A DNA stretch of 64,000 nucleotides, taken from positions 16,442,874 through 16,506,873 of the forward strand of contig OY365807.1 of NCBI GenBank assembly GCA_959347315.1, written 5' to 3'. The notes below the pieces were generated by a model, which saw nothing but the letters and a program-made list of their open reading frames with translations, searched no databases and was not told the DNA's origin. The DNA is from Bimastos eiseni. Its lineage: Eukaryota; Annelida; Clitellata; Crassiclitellata; Lumbricidae. Both the position numbers and the translations under genes were made by a program. Shown piece by piece: positions 52,601 to 64,000 of the stretch. The stretch's first letter is position 1; each line of letters starts with the position of its first letter.

Positions 52601-54260
52601 TCTCCTTTCCATGTAAGCAGGAGGGCCTTGCAGTCGGTCGTCTTGTCCGCTGGACAAAGGGATTCTGCTGTGCAGGGGTGGAGGGCGAGGACGTGGTACG
52701 CCTTCTGCAGGAGGCCATTGCACGCCGTGATGTACGTAATAAGGTGTTTAGCCTTTTATGAAGGTTACACTGCGTGTAACGGTTGTAGCCTGTGAATAAG
52801 TATTGGTAGTTAGTTGTTGTTTATTTAGTTAATTAATAATTTCTATGATTTCTGTCACATCTAAGTCTAAACTATATTTAAAAAAATTATTATTAATGAT
52901 TATCTAACAATTGAAAAAATTGACTTTGTTCTAGTTTTTGCTTGAGTTGCAGTTATCATGGCAACTGGAAACATGTGGGTCTACCAAAGATATCCTTTGA
53001 GACATGGGATGTAATACATAATTCTAAGCTGATGTAGCTGCAGATCAGTTGGACCCAGGATTTGCTATTGAGCAGTTTTGTTCTGGACTTGCTATGTTGT
53101 TCCTGAAAGTTTTCAAGACTTGCTGTGTTGTTCCTGAAAGTTTCCAGGACTTGCTGTGTTGTTCATGAGGGTGTATGATATCTATTTATGGAAAATGACT
53201 TCATTACTATCATTTGTCTCTGTATGAATCTGATTATTTGTTAAGCACCTCTAGTCTGATAAACTTGTTTGTACAGTACATTATTATTTCATATCTGATT
53301 ACATAACAGTAATGTTTGTCTTTTACAACCAGGACATAAACGTTGAGTGTGTTGCATTGCTCAACGACACTGTTGGTTGTCTGATGTCGTGCGCCTTCCA
53401 AGACCACAACACTAGAGTTGGAGTGATTTTAGGTTTGTACCTCCTCTTATTCTGGACAGTTGCATTATAATACTGAACCATTTAAAGAAAACAGAGGTTC
53501 AGAGTGCATTTCGATGTAACTCTCCATTATATAATTATTTTGATGACTGTGAGTAATGTAATGTAATGGAACACTTATATAGCGCCACTTGAATCACAGG
53601 CGCTCATGACTCAGCACAAAACTAAATAGAAAAAAAGGAAAGTCTTCAAGCGCTTCCAGCAGACAGCAGGGAAGAGAGAGCGCAGATCCTTCCGAAGAGG
53701 ATAGGGGAGGCTGTTCCAGCTGGTGGGACTCATGTAGGCAAAGCTCCTGATTGGGCCTTGGCTGAGCGCATGCGGGGGACCGCCAGAAGTCCACGGGCAG
53801 CAGAACGAAGGGAAACCCGGTGTGGAATAGTGGAGACCCTAGTGCAGAAAGCCAATAGGTAGGTGGGAGCAAACCCAAGGAGACAGTTATGCGCAAGGGT
53901 CTTGAAACAAATGCGTTGAGGTGCAGGGAACAAGTGAAGGGATTCATGAATTAAGGAAAGATGTGACCAAATTTTGGAATTTCACCAATTATTGAGCATG
54001 GTACAATTTGGGTTACTTTAGTTGTGTGGGTAACTGTGCTGTTCTTGGGCAGTGACAGTCTGAAGTGGGACACGAGATCTTAAGACTTGATATTGATTCA
54101 AATAGTATTCTATACTCCATTACTGATCAACACAAGTACTAACTAGACCTATTATTGAGGTCTATGAACATCAGTTCGCAAGTCTAATCCAATTTAAAAA
54201 GCAAATGAGGCTAGTTATTTATCTGGCCCATGTGGTGCTGTGGTAAATCTAGTGCATTCA

Positions 54261-54321
<61 letters not shown>

Positions 54322-57300
54322 CATGTATATATATATATATGCAAATTTTGTGTTTCGTAAATGTGACTTCACTTTTGTTTGTCTTATCTACAATATGCTA
54401 TGATACCTTCTTAGCTCATGTAATCACCACAATTGTCATCTAGTTATTGGTATGTTTTATTTGATCTGTTACTAACAGGAACAGGAACCAATGCTTGTTA
54501 TGTGGAGAAACTGGATAAGGTGGAGTTATGGGATGGAGGTAACCGTTCTGTTCCTAGTCAGGTGAGTCGAGATTAAGGCAATATTATATGAGGCAATGAT
54601 ACATGTAGCTCTGAATTGCATTCTGCAGACGAAGTTGTAGGTTGCATTCATTTATAATTGTTATTGGAAATGTTATAGTTAACAACTATTGTCTTAAATT
54701 AGTATTGGATAATATGCAGTGCAGTACGTGTTGCAGGTGTCCAGACTGCTATTGTCACGAAGATTGCTTTGTGCTATGGCTTAAGCACAATATTGTGTTT
54801 ATTGTATCGATTTTTTTGCACATGCTCTTAGTTGATAAATAGCATAAAGCAGTTTTGGTAGCTGTCATTAGCTGTAATCAAGTTTGTTTATTACAGATAA
54901 AATGAAATAGAATTCTTATTATTGGCAGGAATTAAGTTGAGATAGTTGATCACTTATCATATTACACATGATTTATCAGTAATTATCCAAAGAAATTCAA
55001 AGCTGAAGGTTTTTTAACTGCTGACAAACATGACAATTACAATAAAAAAGGACAATGTTTCTGTTTAAGTTACTTGGTGTTACAATGAATTACTTAGTGT
55101 TACATGAAGTTACTAGGTATCGCAAGAAGTTACTAAGTGTTACATGAAGTTAGCTAGTGTGACAAGAAGCTTTGCTGGATACAACAGCTACAGTACCATG
55201 CCACACATTAATGTAATATTGCCTTGATAACAATTACCATACAGTGGGATGCATATTTAGAAACACTTTTGGATGTTGTCTTAGGTGATAATCAACACAG
55301 AATGGGGGGCATTTGGTGACAATGGTTGTCTAGACTTCATCAGGACATCTTCCGATTATCAGATTGATAAAGAATCGATTAACCCCGGTAAACAAATGTA
55401 AGGGGCATACTTGCTCTTTTGTTTTCATTAAATAAAATTCTTTTGAGCATCTTCGATTTTGATAATTTATTGTTCGATATAGCACTTTGATTGTTGTTGG
55501 CCGAAAGGTGCAATTTAAGGTTTTGTGGGTGCAGTTGCTACCTGAGATTTGCATGATTTTCATCGTTAACTACAGTGCTCTATGCTAAGCTCAGATTGAT
55601 TCATGATTACAAATGATCTGTGATAATCAAATCAATTGTTTTAGTACTCAATGCTACTCATTTTACTATTGCAATCGATTGATTGCAATAATAAAGTGAG
55701 TCCTAGTTTTTAATTGTTTCTAAGAATATGCTTTGATGACGATGTCCACATTTGTCAGTAGAGATACTTCCAGGTGGCTGGCCAGTTAGTCAGTTCAGCA
55801 TTAAGAAATAGGTCAATTAGTCAATTTATCATAAAGAAATAATAAGCCAATTAGTCAGCTCCTGTCAATGGCTAAGTCTGAACATCTGTTGTCTCCTTCT
55901 TGTATGTATATCTTCTAATTCTGTTAATACACAGTTATGAGAAAATGATATCTGGAATGTACATGGGTGAGATTGCTCGTCTGGTAATAGTTGAATGTGC
56001 TGAGAAGGGTCTGCTCTTCAAGGGAAACTTGCCAGATGAACTCAGAGAGGCTCATCGTTTTCACACAAAATACGTCTCGGAAATCGAGAAGTAAGCAGAT
56101 TTGTTGGCATGCCTTTTCTTTTGTCTCGATTAATCAATGCCTTTATTTTTTAGTTATTCATCTTAGCTTATGTAAATTTGCCTTACCTTCAGGGGTGACA
56201 ACATTTTAGGTTGTCTCATCCTAGGCTAAGGTTGCTTTAATTTTACTTTAATATAACTTAACTGTGCCTTTCTTACAATTTTTGGTTTCCATCTCCTTAA
56301 CTTAGTTTTACCTTTGTAGCAATTTGGTCAAACTTGTGTTTCTGATTAGATTGTTTTAATTTATAAGCTTAATTAATCCTTTGTGAATCAAACTTACAAA
56401 TGTCTTTGTTGCACTCCTAAACCTTTGTTGCAATTGCTGTGTGTCATTTTTCTTTAGAGATGTTATTAGAGGTAACAAATTTGAACAGACAAAGGAGATC
56501 CTGGATGAACTGGGAATCTCAGATCCGTCCTTGGACGACTGCCAAGGAGTCCAGCAAATCTGCAGGGTTGTCTCTGAACGTGCAGCTTTCCTTGCATCCG
56601 CAGGTGCGTTTTGACCAATGTCTTTCGTGTGTATCTGGACATTTCTTGAGTTATTTATTTACAAGAACGTCTTAAATCTACTGTGACTATTTCAATTAGG
56701 TGTGGCTCACCTCAAATCAGTAAAGTTGAATATTTTGCTAGTACTTAAGCTGCATCTGGTGAAACTGAAGTTTTAGATGGAGATGTGGCTGATAGTCAAT
56801 GTGTTGGCCTTTTTTTCATCGAGACTTGTTGCCATGGCGGTTGTTATATAAATTTCATATGCTGTAGAAAGATCCATGTTGCAAGTAGTGTGCCTGTTAT
56901 GACTGCATGTACTTTTGCCAGTATACCACTGTCTGTCAGAAGAACGTTTAAGAAGTTTTCTTGAATGGACAATATATGTAAAAGTGCATTTGGGATTACA
57001 ATTACGAATAATAGCACTTTTTATGTGCCTGGCTTATGAGTAGCGGCTGGTATATGTTGAAAAACCATTGATTCATCAGTCACTTATCATGGTAGTGGTG
57101 TTATAGAAATCTGTTGATTATTGACATTTGCATGTTTATGGCTGTTATCTGCAGGCATAGCTACTCTTTTGAACCGAATTAATGAGAAAGAAGTGACTGT
57201 AGCGGTCGATGGAAGTCTTTACCGATTCCATCCACACTTTCATGAGCTGATGATGGTGAAGACGACGGAACTTCTGAGACCAGGACTAAAGGTAGATGAG

Positions 57301-58192
57301 ACTCTTCAGTCTTTAATCTTAACACAGACAATGGCTTTTGCCCCTTCTAGTTCATGTGTGCAACTTTATCATCATATTGACATTTCATCCAGTATTGTTA
57401 TCGAACATTTATGAAGGTGCCGCTCAACACTCACTCAGACCAAGTCATTGCTAGCGCTAAGAAATAAAATGAACTTTAGGCATTTCCAGGTCACAGGAGG
57501 AGAAAGTAGATCCAACTTGCATAATTCAACAAAGAGTCCTGAGTGGGGAGAAGGAAAACGTCCAGTAGAGGAGACTTCCAGCTGATTAAACTTGTCGCTG
57601 TAGGAGGGAGTGTAAGGCCAGAGATCCATCATTTGATTGGCAAGTCGAGACAATCTTTTCAGTTATGAAATCAGTATAATCATCTGCAGTGAACAGAGGC
57701 TGCGTCTAAAATGGGATGGAGGAGGACGGTGCTTTGCTTCACCTAGCAGTGTTGGATCCTATTGAGAAGGTCCAACTAATCGTGGCAATGCATTTGTCTG
57801 CTTTCCAGACGTCTTGTTTGCTTAGCCTTGTGATTTTCTAGCCGGTCTTATCTAAGTCTGCTTTATCCTAGTGTGTTATTATATCTTGTCATATGCCATC
57901 ACATTTTTTACCTGTCCTGACCCATTCTCCAATGCATACACTTACCCGTATAACTATTACAAAGTGGTGTATTATAAAAAGTTGCAACCATTATTATGTC
58001 TATTGGCAGTGTTTCAAACGTTTGTTGCGCATAATATCATCTGATGTAGCGTTCATTGTCTCCACGGTATTGTTCTGTGTGCAGGTGAAGATGATGCTGT
58101 CCGAGGATGGAAGCGGACGAGGCGCTGCACTGGTTGCTGCCGTTGCCCATCGTGTGAGAGTGGCGCGAAGCTCTGTGTCGTCCGAAAGCTAG
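49655..58192 (+). CDS. HK: Hexokinase, single-domain (about 50 kDa type)
   Basis: Eleven exons join in phase: 49655-49729, 51318-51480, 52104-52243, 52510-52731, 53333-53432, 54479-54561, 55285-55397, 55935-56090, 56458-56603, 57155-57291 and 58085-58192, giving 480 aa. The enzyme phosphorylates hexoses to hexose 6-phosphate with ATP, the first step of glycolysis. Visible motifs are [12 protein letters not shown] (phosphate loop, 85-96), [11 protein letters not shown] with S158, WTKGF with T175/K176, LLNDTVG with N211 and catalytic D212, GTGTNACY with N238, [11 protein letters not shown] with E267, IYEKM with E301, [12 protein letters not shown] and [12 protein letters not shown]. All glucose-contacting residues known from glucokinase are present. 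One catalytic domain only, as is usual in invertebrates. The 25-residue first exon lacks the hydrophobic mitochondrial-binding start of vertebrate HK1 and HK2, so a cytosolic enzyme is inferred. Exon 1 is chosen by frame and its donor (gtaagg); cag just upstream of the ATG may be an acceptor of a further 5-prime exon. Confidence 0.94.
49730..51317 (+). other. Hexokinase intron 1
   Basis: The longest intron of the gene (1.6 kb). CGCATGCGC at 50243-50251 resembles an NRF1 site and could mark an alternative start. Otherwise featureless. Confidence 0.5.
53085..53170. repeat. Tandem repeat, 31-33 bp, three copies
   Basis: Unit GACTTGCTGTGTTGTTCCTG plus AAAGTTTCCAG, in hexokinase intron 4. Confidence 0.9.
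53556..53966 (-). mobile_element. LINE 3-prime fragment in hexokinase intron 5
   Basis: On the minus strand it encodes [18 protein letters not shown], then in the same frame [20 protein letters not shown], and ends GCGCTATATAAGTGTTCCAT followed by (TACAT)n. The order of motifs is that of a CR1-like reverse transcriptase C-terminus. Stops and frame changes are present. Confidence 0.8.
54262..54342. repeat. CA and TA microsatellite
   Basis: (CA)n of about 46 bp followed by TATA/TGTA runs in hexokinase intron 5. Confidence 0.97.
55060..55180. repeat. Tandem repeat of about 23 bp, five copies
   Basis: Unit AGTTACTTAGTGTTACATGA with variation, in hexokinase intron 6. Confidence 0.85.
55783..55860. 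repeat. Short tandem repeat
   Basis: Three units around CCAATTAGTCAG and AAGAAATA in hexokinase intron 7, just before exon 8. Confidence 0.75.
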
Positions 58193-59018
58193 AATTGTCC
58201 TGTTAGGGTACTTGAGTGTTGATACAGAACGAGAGTCCAGTCAGTAATTCTTTTAGGTGGAGTGGTGTCCTCATTTGTTATAATAGGAATATGTGGTTAG
58301 TAACTTAGATGATCAACGTACTCTGATTCTTGTTTCAGCATCAGAATGTCGCAGCCTTTGTGCTGTAGGTTATCGTTGTTGCTGTTCCTGTTGTCGAGTA
58401 GGGATTTTTTCAGGTGTTAACGCAAGATTGTATGCTTTTGTGGTTCTTGTTTACATGTTAATTGTGGTTCCACAGAAGTGTGTAAAACGAGTTGGAGTAA
58501 TAATTTTAATTGATGGCGAGATGGAATAATGAATGGCATGGATGAGCCATTTGGTCGTCTTGAAATGTCTGCAATGCATTATCAGTGAGGCTTACAGATG
58601 TTCGGCTTTACACATGGAAAGCGTCTGTAGATGACAATTCTTGATTTTTGTCAGATTCTTGTGATGTTAATCTTGTGTTTATCTAGCCCATGTTAATATA
58701 TCAGTTAACAACCTTTTAGTGATTTTACTTTCCTCATTTATTGACTTCAGTTGTATGAGTGTAGCCCACATCATATATTGAAATATCCATCTTATCTATT
58801 GTTGTTATTTAGTTTTACTAACTTGGTGATTAATCAGTAGTATGTTGATTTATTTTTTATCGAGTTTTGGTAGCGTCAGTAATTGAGTGTGTGATCAGTT
58901 CTTTCAGCTGTTTAGTTTCAGGTGTAACTTGCTAAAGAGGTGACATCTCTAATGAAGATTCAGCAAATGAGTTGCATTGTTTGGACAACTTATTACTCTG
59001 AAATTAAATTCATTACAC

Positions 59019-59276
59019 CAGTGCTCCCCATATTGAATTCCATGGACTGAAGCCCTCTCTTGCCAGTCTACGAAGTGAATCGAGAAACAGAAATTACATT
59101 TTTCAATGTAAGCAGAAACACTTACAGCGTAGATGTCAATGTTGTCATAGACTTGCATGGACGTGCATTTAAATCAATTTTAATACATGTTTAACATGAT
59201 TGATATAAAAAATTATTAATGAATTGGACGTGCAATGAAAAATCCTCCTGCCTGTCCGTCAAACTGAAAAACTCTG
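59019..59276. mobile_element. hAT-like MITE, copy 1 (258 bp)
   Basis: Begins CAGTGCTCCCCATATTG and ends, complemented, CAGAGTTTTTCAGTTTG. Flanking 8-mers cattacac (59011-59018) and cattagac (59277-59284) agree at 7 of 8. Interior shares the CTCTTGCCAGTCTACGAAGTG block with the copy at 60732. Confidence 0.85.
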
Positions 59277-60731
59277 CATTAGACTGTTGCCCATCAGCCC
59301 AGAATTCAGTTCTGAATGTGTCATAGTTCACAAGGTATTGCATTTGATTTTTCTCCCTGCTCACCTTTCGTATCAGTAGATATTGAACTCAATCAACAAA
59401 TGCTTTGACTCTTGCTGCTCTACTTATCAGATGCTTTCAACCATTCTCAATGGTTTGTCCAAGGCTTTACTACCTCACACTCACACTCTGCATTCTTTTA
59501 GACCTTTAGTTTCATTTGAATTAAACATAAAGCTCATCTATGTCAACTTACTTACTCCGCACAGCTTGACTTCCGGTACTGTGAACTGTTTCATTTCGAC
59601 AGGGTATCCCTCATGGGTTATCATTTTGACTGATGTTTTATGATAATGGTGCTATAGAAGTTGTTTGATTAGATGATGAATTCAGTCTCTCCATCTGTAG
59701 AGTTTCAATCCTTTCCTGTAAACATTTTGTTCATAGTGCCATGATTCATAGCATGGTAGAGTCATTTCGAGCTTGTGGAATTTGCATTACGGATAACCAA
59801 TATGCGAAATTTGCAATAAAATGTTCTCACATGAAGTTTGCATTTGAGCTATTTCAGAACATGTTATTTAAAGTGTTTTCATGCATCATGTCAAATTGAC
59901 AATGAATTTTTCTGTAATTTTTTAATTTTAAAATAAATTATTTCCATGCACAGATTTTGCATGAAAGTTTTGATCATGTTAGCAGAAAACTCAAGGAACT
60001 GAACATCTGTCGTCTGAACTGTTGGCAGATTTTGTTTAAATTGATAGATAATTATATTGTCTTTTATCATTGCATGCAGGCTTAGTCACCCAGAAGTGCA
60101 TGTTAAATTGACAGTTTGCTGTGAAACTGTGCAACATAATTTATACGGAAGTTATTGTGTAGTTATTGAAATGATATTGTCCTGATTTTCTTTAGCAATT
60201 TGATCCAGAAATCTGTTGTTAGAAGACGGTACATCATGATTTACCCAGTGATTGATAAAACATTGCCTGTCACCTGTGCATCCTGGTTCAAATCCTAATG
60301 CATTTTGTGAAATTTACAATTTGTTTACAAGCCATTTATTGATGACAGTTTGTCATTGTTGAATGTGAAACTCCATTAGATTAATTGTGCCCAAGTTGGT
60401 CATAGAAAAATATTAGCATATAGGTATTTGCAGTTGATGCTATATTCTGGTTTACTTGAATGTTGCCTGTTTTTAGAATTCTGTACCATATATTTGAATC
60501 CAGCTTCATACTTATATATATCTGATATGACAGTGTATTGGTGTAAAAATCTACCATGTTTCTTTTTTTCACGTATTTATCGATAGGGAAGTTGTGTTGT
60601 TTTTAGTTTGCTGATGACTGTTCAACTCATAGGTGTCAGTAGTTTTAAAACAAACCACAGATACTGCTTGTAATTTGTGATGTTTTGCTCATTGTGCAGG
60701 TAATCCTATTCTGATTTTGCATCTGTTTGAG

Positions 60732-61048
60732 CTGTGCTTCCCAGGCTATGGTCCGCGAATCAGTGTTGGTCTGCGAGCCCTCCATTGCCAGTCCGCAAAG
60801 TGCATCAGGCAACAGAAATTTGAAAGTCACGGCAAAAACACTTACAAGATTATATTTTTACATGGCAGTATAGTCACAGTATTGTCTCGGCGTGCATTTA
60901 AGTTTAAGTTAATTTTGATACATATTATTTTAAGTTAATTTAAAAAGAAAAATATAATTAATATATTGGGCACCGGTCCAACTGACAAAAATTACTCTGA
61001 AAAGTCCCCTTTTCCGGTCCGTGACACTGAGAAGCTTGAAAAGCGCTG
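60732..61048. mobile_element. hAT-like MITE, copy 2 (317 bp)
   Basis: Begins CTGTGCTTCCCAGGCT and ends, complemented, CAGCGCTTTTCAAGCTTC. Flanking 8-mers tgtttgag and tgttagag agree at 7 of 8. Same family as 59019-59276; internal TTGCCAGTCCGCAAAGTGCA and GGTCCGCGA are like those of many hAT MITEs. Confidence 0.87.
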
Positions 61049-64000
61049 TGTTAGAGCTTGTTGAACCCTGTGTGTTTGTATTCATGTTAACAATTTGAAT
61101 TTGATTAATATTTATTAGTGTTACCTAATTTTTATTTTAAGTTTCAGCTTCAATGTACAGAATCACAGCAACATATGTTTGCCCATTGTCGATGCTTTGA
61201 TGTCATATTTCTGGCAGAAATTGGATCCTGGTGCATTGTTATTTATTATTATTATTATAATTATTTGTTATTATTATTAGAACATTCCAGTTACTGTAAC
61301 TATCACTTGATAAAAACTGGTGAATTTCTGCTTCATTGGTAAGCTTTGAATATTTGTTAAGATGTTCTTGAAATATCTAAAATCGTGGTCTCTATAGAAG
61401 TAAAGAAAGCATACATTTTGGAGAGCATTTTAATTGTTTCTAGTGATACAATACTGATAGAATTTTGAAGGCATTGTGCAGTGAACATTGTGTCCGTGAA
61501 ACTGGACAACATAATTGTTTTTGCAATACATTTATGCCTCTTATGTAATGATGATATTATGTTTGATAATAGTAGCTCTAGTCTGACAGCCGGTTAAACA
61601 TTGTTGCTTAGTACTGTAGGTTGTAGTAAAAGTTTTAAAATAGAGATGGACTTTTTTCTGATCCGGATTGCTTTGAAATCAAATGTTGGCATTTTAAAGT
61701 ATCCAAATTGGGTGTAACAACATTGTTGCATTGATACTGATACTACCAGAAAAGGGAATGCTTATGGAGTTTATTCTGTCAATGGCTGTTTAAATACTCT
61801 TACATTGCAGTTTCAAGAAGAAAAACCACAAATCATTGTTGTATAGAGTATAGCAAAGACTCTGTTTACATGAGACAATTGTCACAAATGACCTCATTGT
61901 TGCAGCAATTTTTTGCCTTTGGTGCCATTGGTCAAATAAATACATGTTCTGCCTTGTTGAATGTATTGATCACACTTTTTTGCAATTGCGTTTTGGCCTC
62001 GGTTTGAATCTAAGTTCTCAGTAAAACCACAATATTTGGTGCGTTCTTAATCTGTGATTTTATTGTAAATCTTTTTTCCAGTTTTAATTTTCACAAAAGT
62101 AAACTAAAATGTCTTACTTAAAGCCAATCTATTATTCGTATTTTGTGTGATGAAATCAGAAAGAGGACAAAATTGCCAATGATTTATTAAAGTATTGCAT
62201 TTTCTGACGAGATGTTGTGAAGTGTTTGTCACGGTTTGATGTGCTAATCAGAGTTATATAGTGGCATTATGTGATGTGCCCGAGAAACCCTTAAAGAATG
62301 CAACAACATATGAAATGTGCAAGAACTGTGCTCAGAGAGTAAGTAGGCATAAAATGAGCCAAAACAAGCTTCTTGCACATTAAGAGTTCTCTGTGTTAGC
62401 TATCAAACTATATTTCAATATGTAGAGAATTGGTTGGTATTTTTATTTTTAATTTAATTATGATGCTGTGCAGCCAAAACCTTGCAACATATACCTTTTT
62501 GTGCTCTAATTTCACATTGTGTGCATTGGTTATTTTGCAAATATCCTATACAGTAGTATGCATGTAGGTATTTGTCTTCTTAGCCAGTATTTTATGGAGT
62601 GCGAATTAATGCTATATAGTTGACTATTCGTGTAAACATTCATGACCATAAGTGCAGCAATTTAACTCTGGTCAGAATTAGGTAAACTAACTGATTTGTA
62701 ATAAAAAAAAGTATGGCTTTCACCCAATTATTTAGCTCAATCATGTTTATTACCAGATTTAGTTTGGCTTTTAGTACTGTGTGGTTTTCTCAGACACAGT
62801 CAATATTACATGGCTCACCAAAATTCCAAGATGTTTTGGTGTTATTCTTTTCTACTGTGCTTTATTGCATTTTATTATCAATACTGCGATTTTTATTGTG
62901 TTCAGAATCACGTTTTGACTTATGAATCAGACATATAATACCTCTGCCTCCTGGCAGTTACTTAAATATGGATGTAGAATGACTGATGGTATAGTGTAGT
63001 CAATTGTGTGTGTAATAAATTAGGTCTGTTTTATGTTGAGAACTTATGATTGGATGATGTTTGCCGAAGAGGTTTATGTCATGTGGTTTTAGTGGTTGTC
63101 TAGTGCAGTCTGCAAATTAAGACTTTGATGAATTATTTATCTGTATTATGTGACTTTATAATATGTTGAGAAGACTGGTGAGATTTTGAAGCTGCACTAA
63201 ACAGACATTTGGACTCTTCCAAGGCTGAAAGATTATTCATTGAACAAAGAGATCATTTGCTTTAATGCAAATCGCACATATTGCCTGCATTTCCTAAAAA
63301 ACGCGTGCATTGCACTTTGTCATTCTGTCTTCTAAACTTGGCAAAATTTGCCAGAATTTCCTTACAATGCAGTTTTTTACAACTTGAATGCCATTATAAT
63401 ATGGTTGGGAATCCAAACTAAGTTCAGCTTTGGGCAACCTAGCCCTATTAGAACACCTAAGGGAAATGTTTGTTTGAACTGCTGCCAGTTGTCACCACAG
63501 TAGCCCAAGAGCAGTAGACCAGCGATATGCCCAATGAACATGGCTGGTCTACGACAGACGTTTGATGAACATTGCTTGTTTCGTGTCTATTAGTTTCCAT
63601 AAACGAGAACCAAGTCACTCTTTCCAGCGGTCCGTAGATCTGATTCAGAATACAATTACTTTATGAAAGTTAACTGGATAACTTGGATAAGGTGTTTGCG
63701 CCTTGATCGAGATATACCGATAGACCTGGGGTACTTCAGAGGAGTGTCTAAATGAACAGATTGTTTTATCTTTACCTTGTATGTCTAAAAGGGAGGTTTC
63801 ACCATTGTGGTGATGGTGTTCCTCATTTGTGCCATAAATGACAAGTATGTCTGTGTGAAGAACTTCTTATGTTCGATTGCTGTAGGAAAATGTCGATTGT
63901 TGTATGTTTGCTGCAGTGGGACTGTCATTTATGTTTAGCAAGGGGTAAACTCTTGAAACCGTTTTTAACTTGAGCATAGATGTACTAGAGCTCCTACACT

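Larger units (their letters stand above)
58193..64000 (+). other. 3-prime flank of hexokinase
   Basis: T-rich DNA with no further exon recognised. The first canonical AATAAA on the plus strand that I found is at 59815-59820, which would give a 1.6 kb untranslated region; the mRNA end is unknown. Two related MITEs lie here. Confidence 0.5.

Overview
The window is nuclear DNA from an intron-rich, AT-rich invertebrate animal. An interferon regulatory factor (IRF) gene and an ankyrin/SOCS-box gene point to Metazoa. The density of LINE, SINE and MITE debris fits a marine invertebrate such as a sponge, cnidarian, lophotrochozoan or invertebrate deuterostome. The phylum cannot be fixed from the sequence alone. 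There are no bacterial operons, CRISPR arrays or viral genes. Most short open frames are chance frames or transposon remnants.

Five protein-coding genes can be assembled exon by exon with matching splice phases. On the minus strand, from right to left: ribosomal protein eS27 (RPS27, 39895-36053, complete, 84 aa), mitochondrial complex I subunit NDUFS5 (30965-29585, complete, 116 aa) and an IRF transcription factor (10544-176, running off the left edge, at least 749 codons). On the plus strand: a small ankyrin-repeat plus SOCS-box protein (45818-47132, 241 aa if the two exons are complete) and a single-domain hexokinase (49655-58192, 11 exons, 480 aa). They form no operon and no evident pathway cluster. 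Three are housekeeping genes (translation, respiration, glycolysis). The IRF and SOCS-box genes belong to regulatory families.

Layout. 1-10.5 kb: IRF gene with repeat-filled introns. 10.5-25.9 kb: no recognised gene, with SINEs, LINE 3-prime ends and other repeats; it may be a 15 kb first intron of the IRF gene, because a CpG-rich candidate first exon lies at 25.9-26.2 kb. 27.5-31 kb: NDUFS5 bracketed by two inverted copies of a 3-bp-TSD MITE. 33.5-34.3 kb: an 812 bp hAT-type element with a perfect 8 bp target duplication. 36-40 kb: RPS27 with a TOP-type promoter. 40-45.4 kb: SINE, palindrome array and a broken CR1/L2-like LINE. 45.8-47.1 kb: SOCS-box gene. 49.6-58.2 kb: hexokinase. 58.2-64 kb: 3-prime flank with two related hAT-type MITEs.

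I did not find a convincing new multi-gene system. The most notable points are the IRF gene (all five signature tryptophans, a probable GC-AG intron inside the DNA-binding domain, an altered recognition helix, a very long Asn-Trp-rich linker), a SINE whose 3-prime tail resembles that of the local LINE, and the inverted MITE pair around an NDUFS5 exon.
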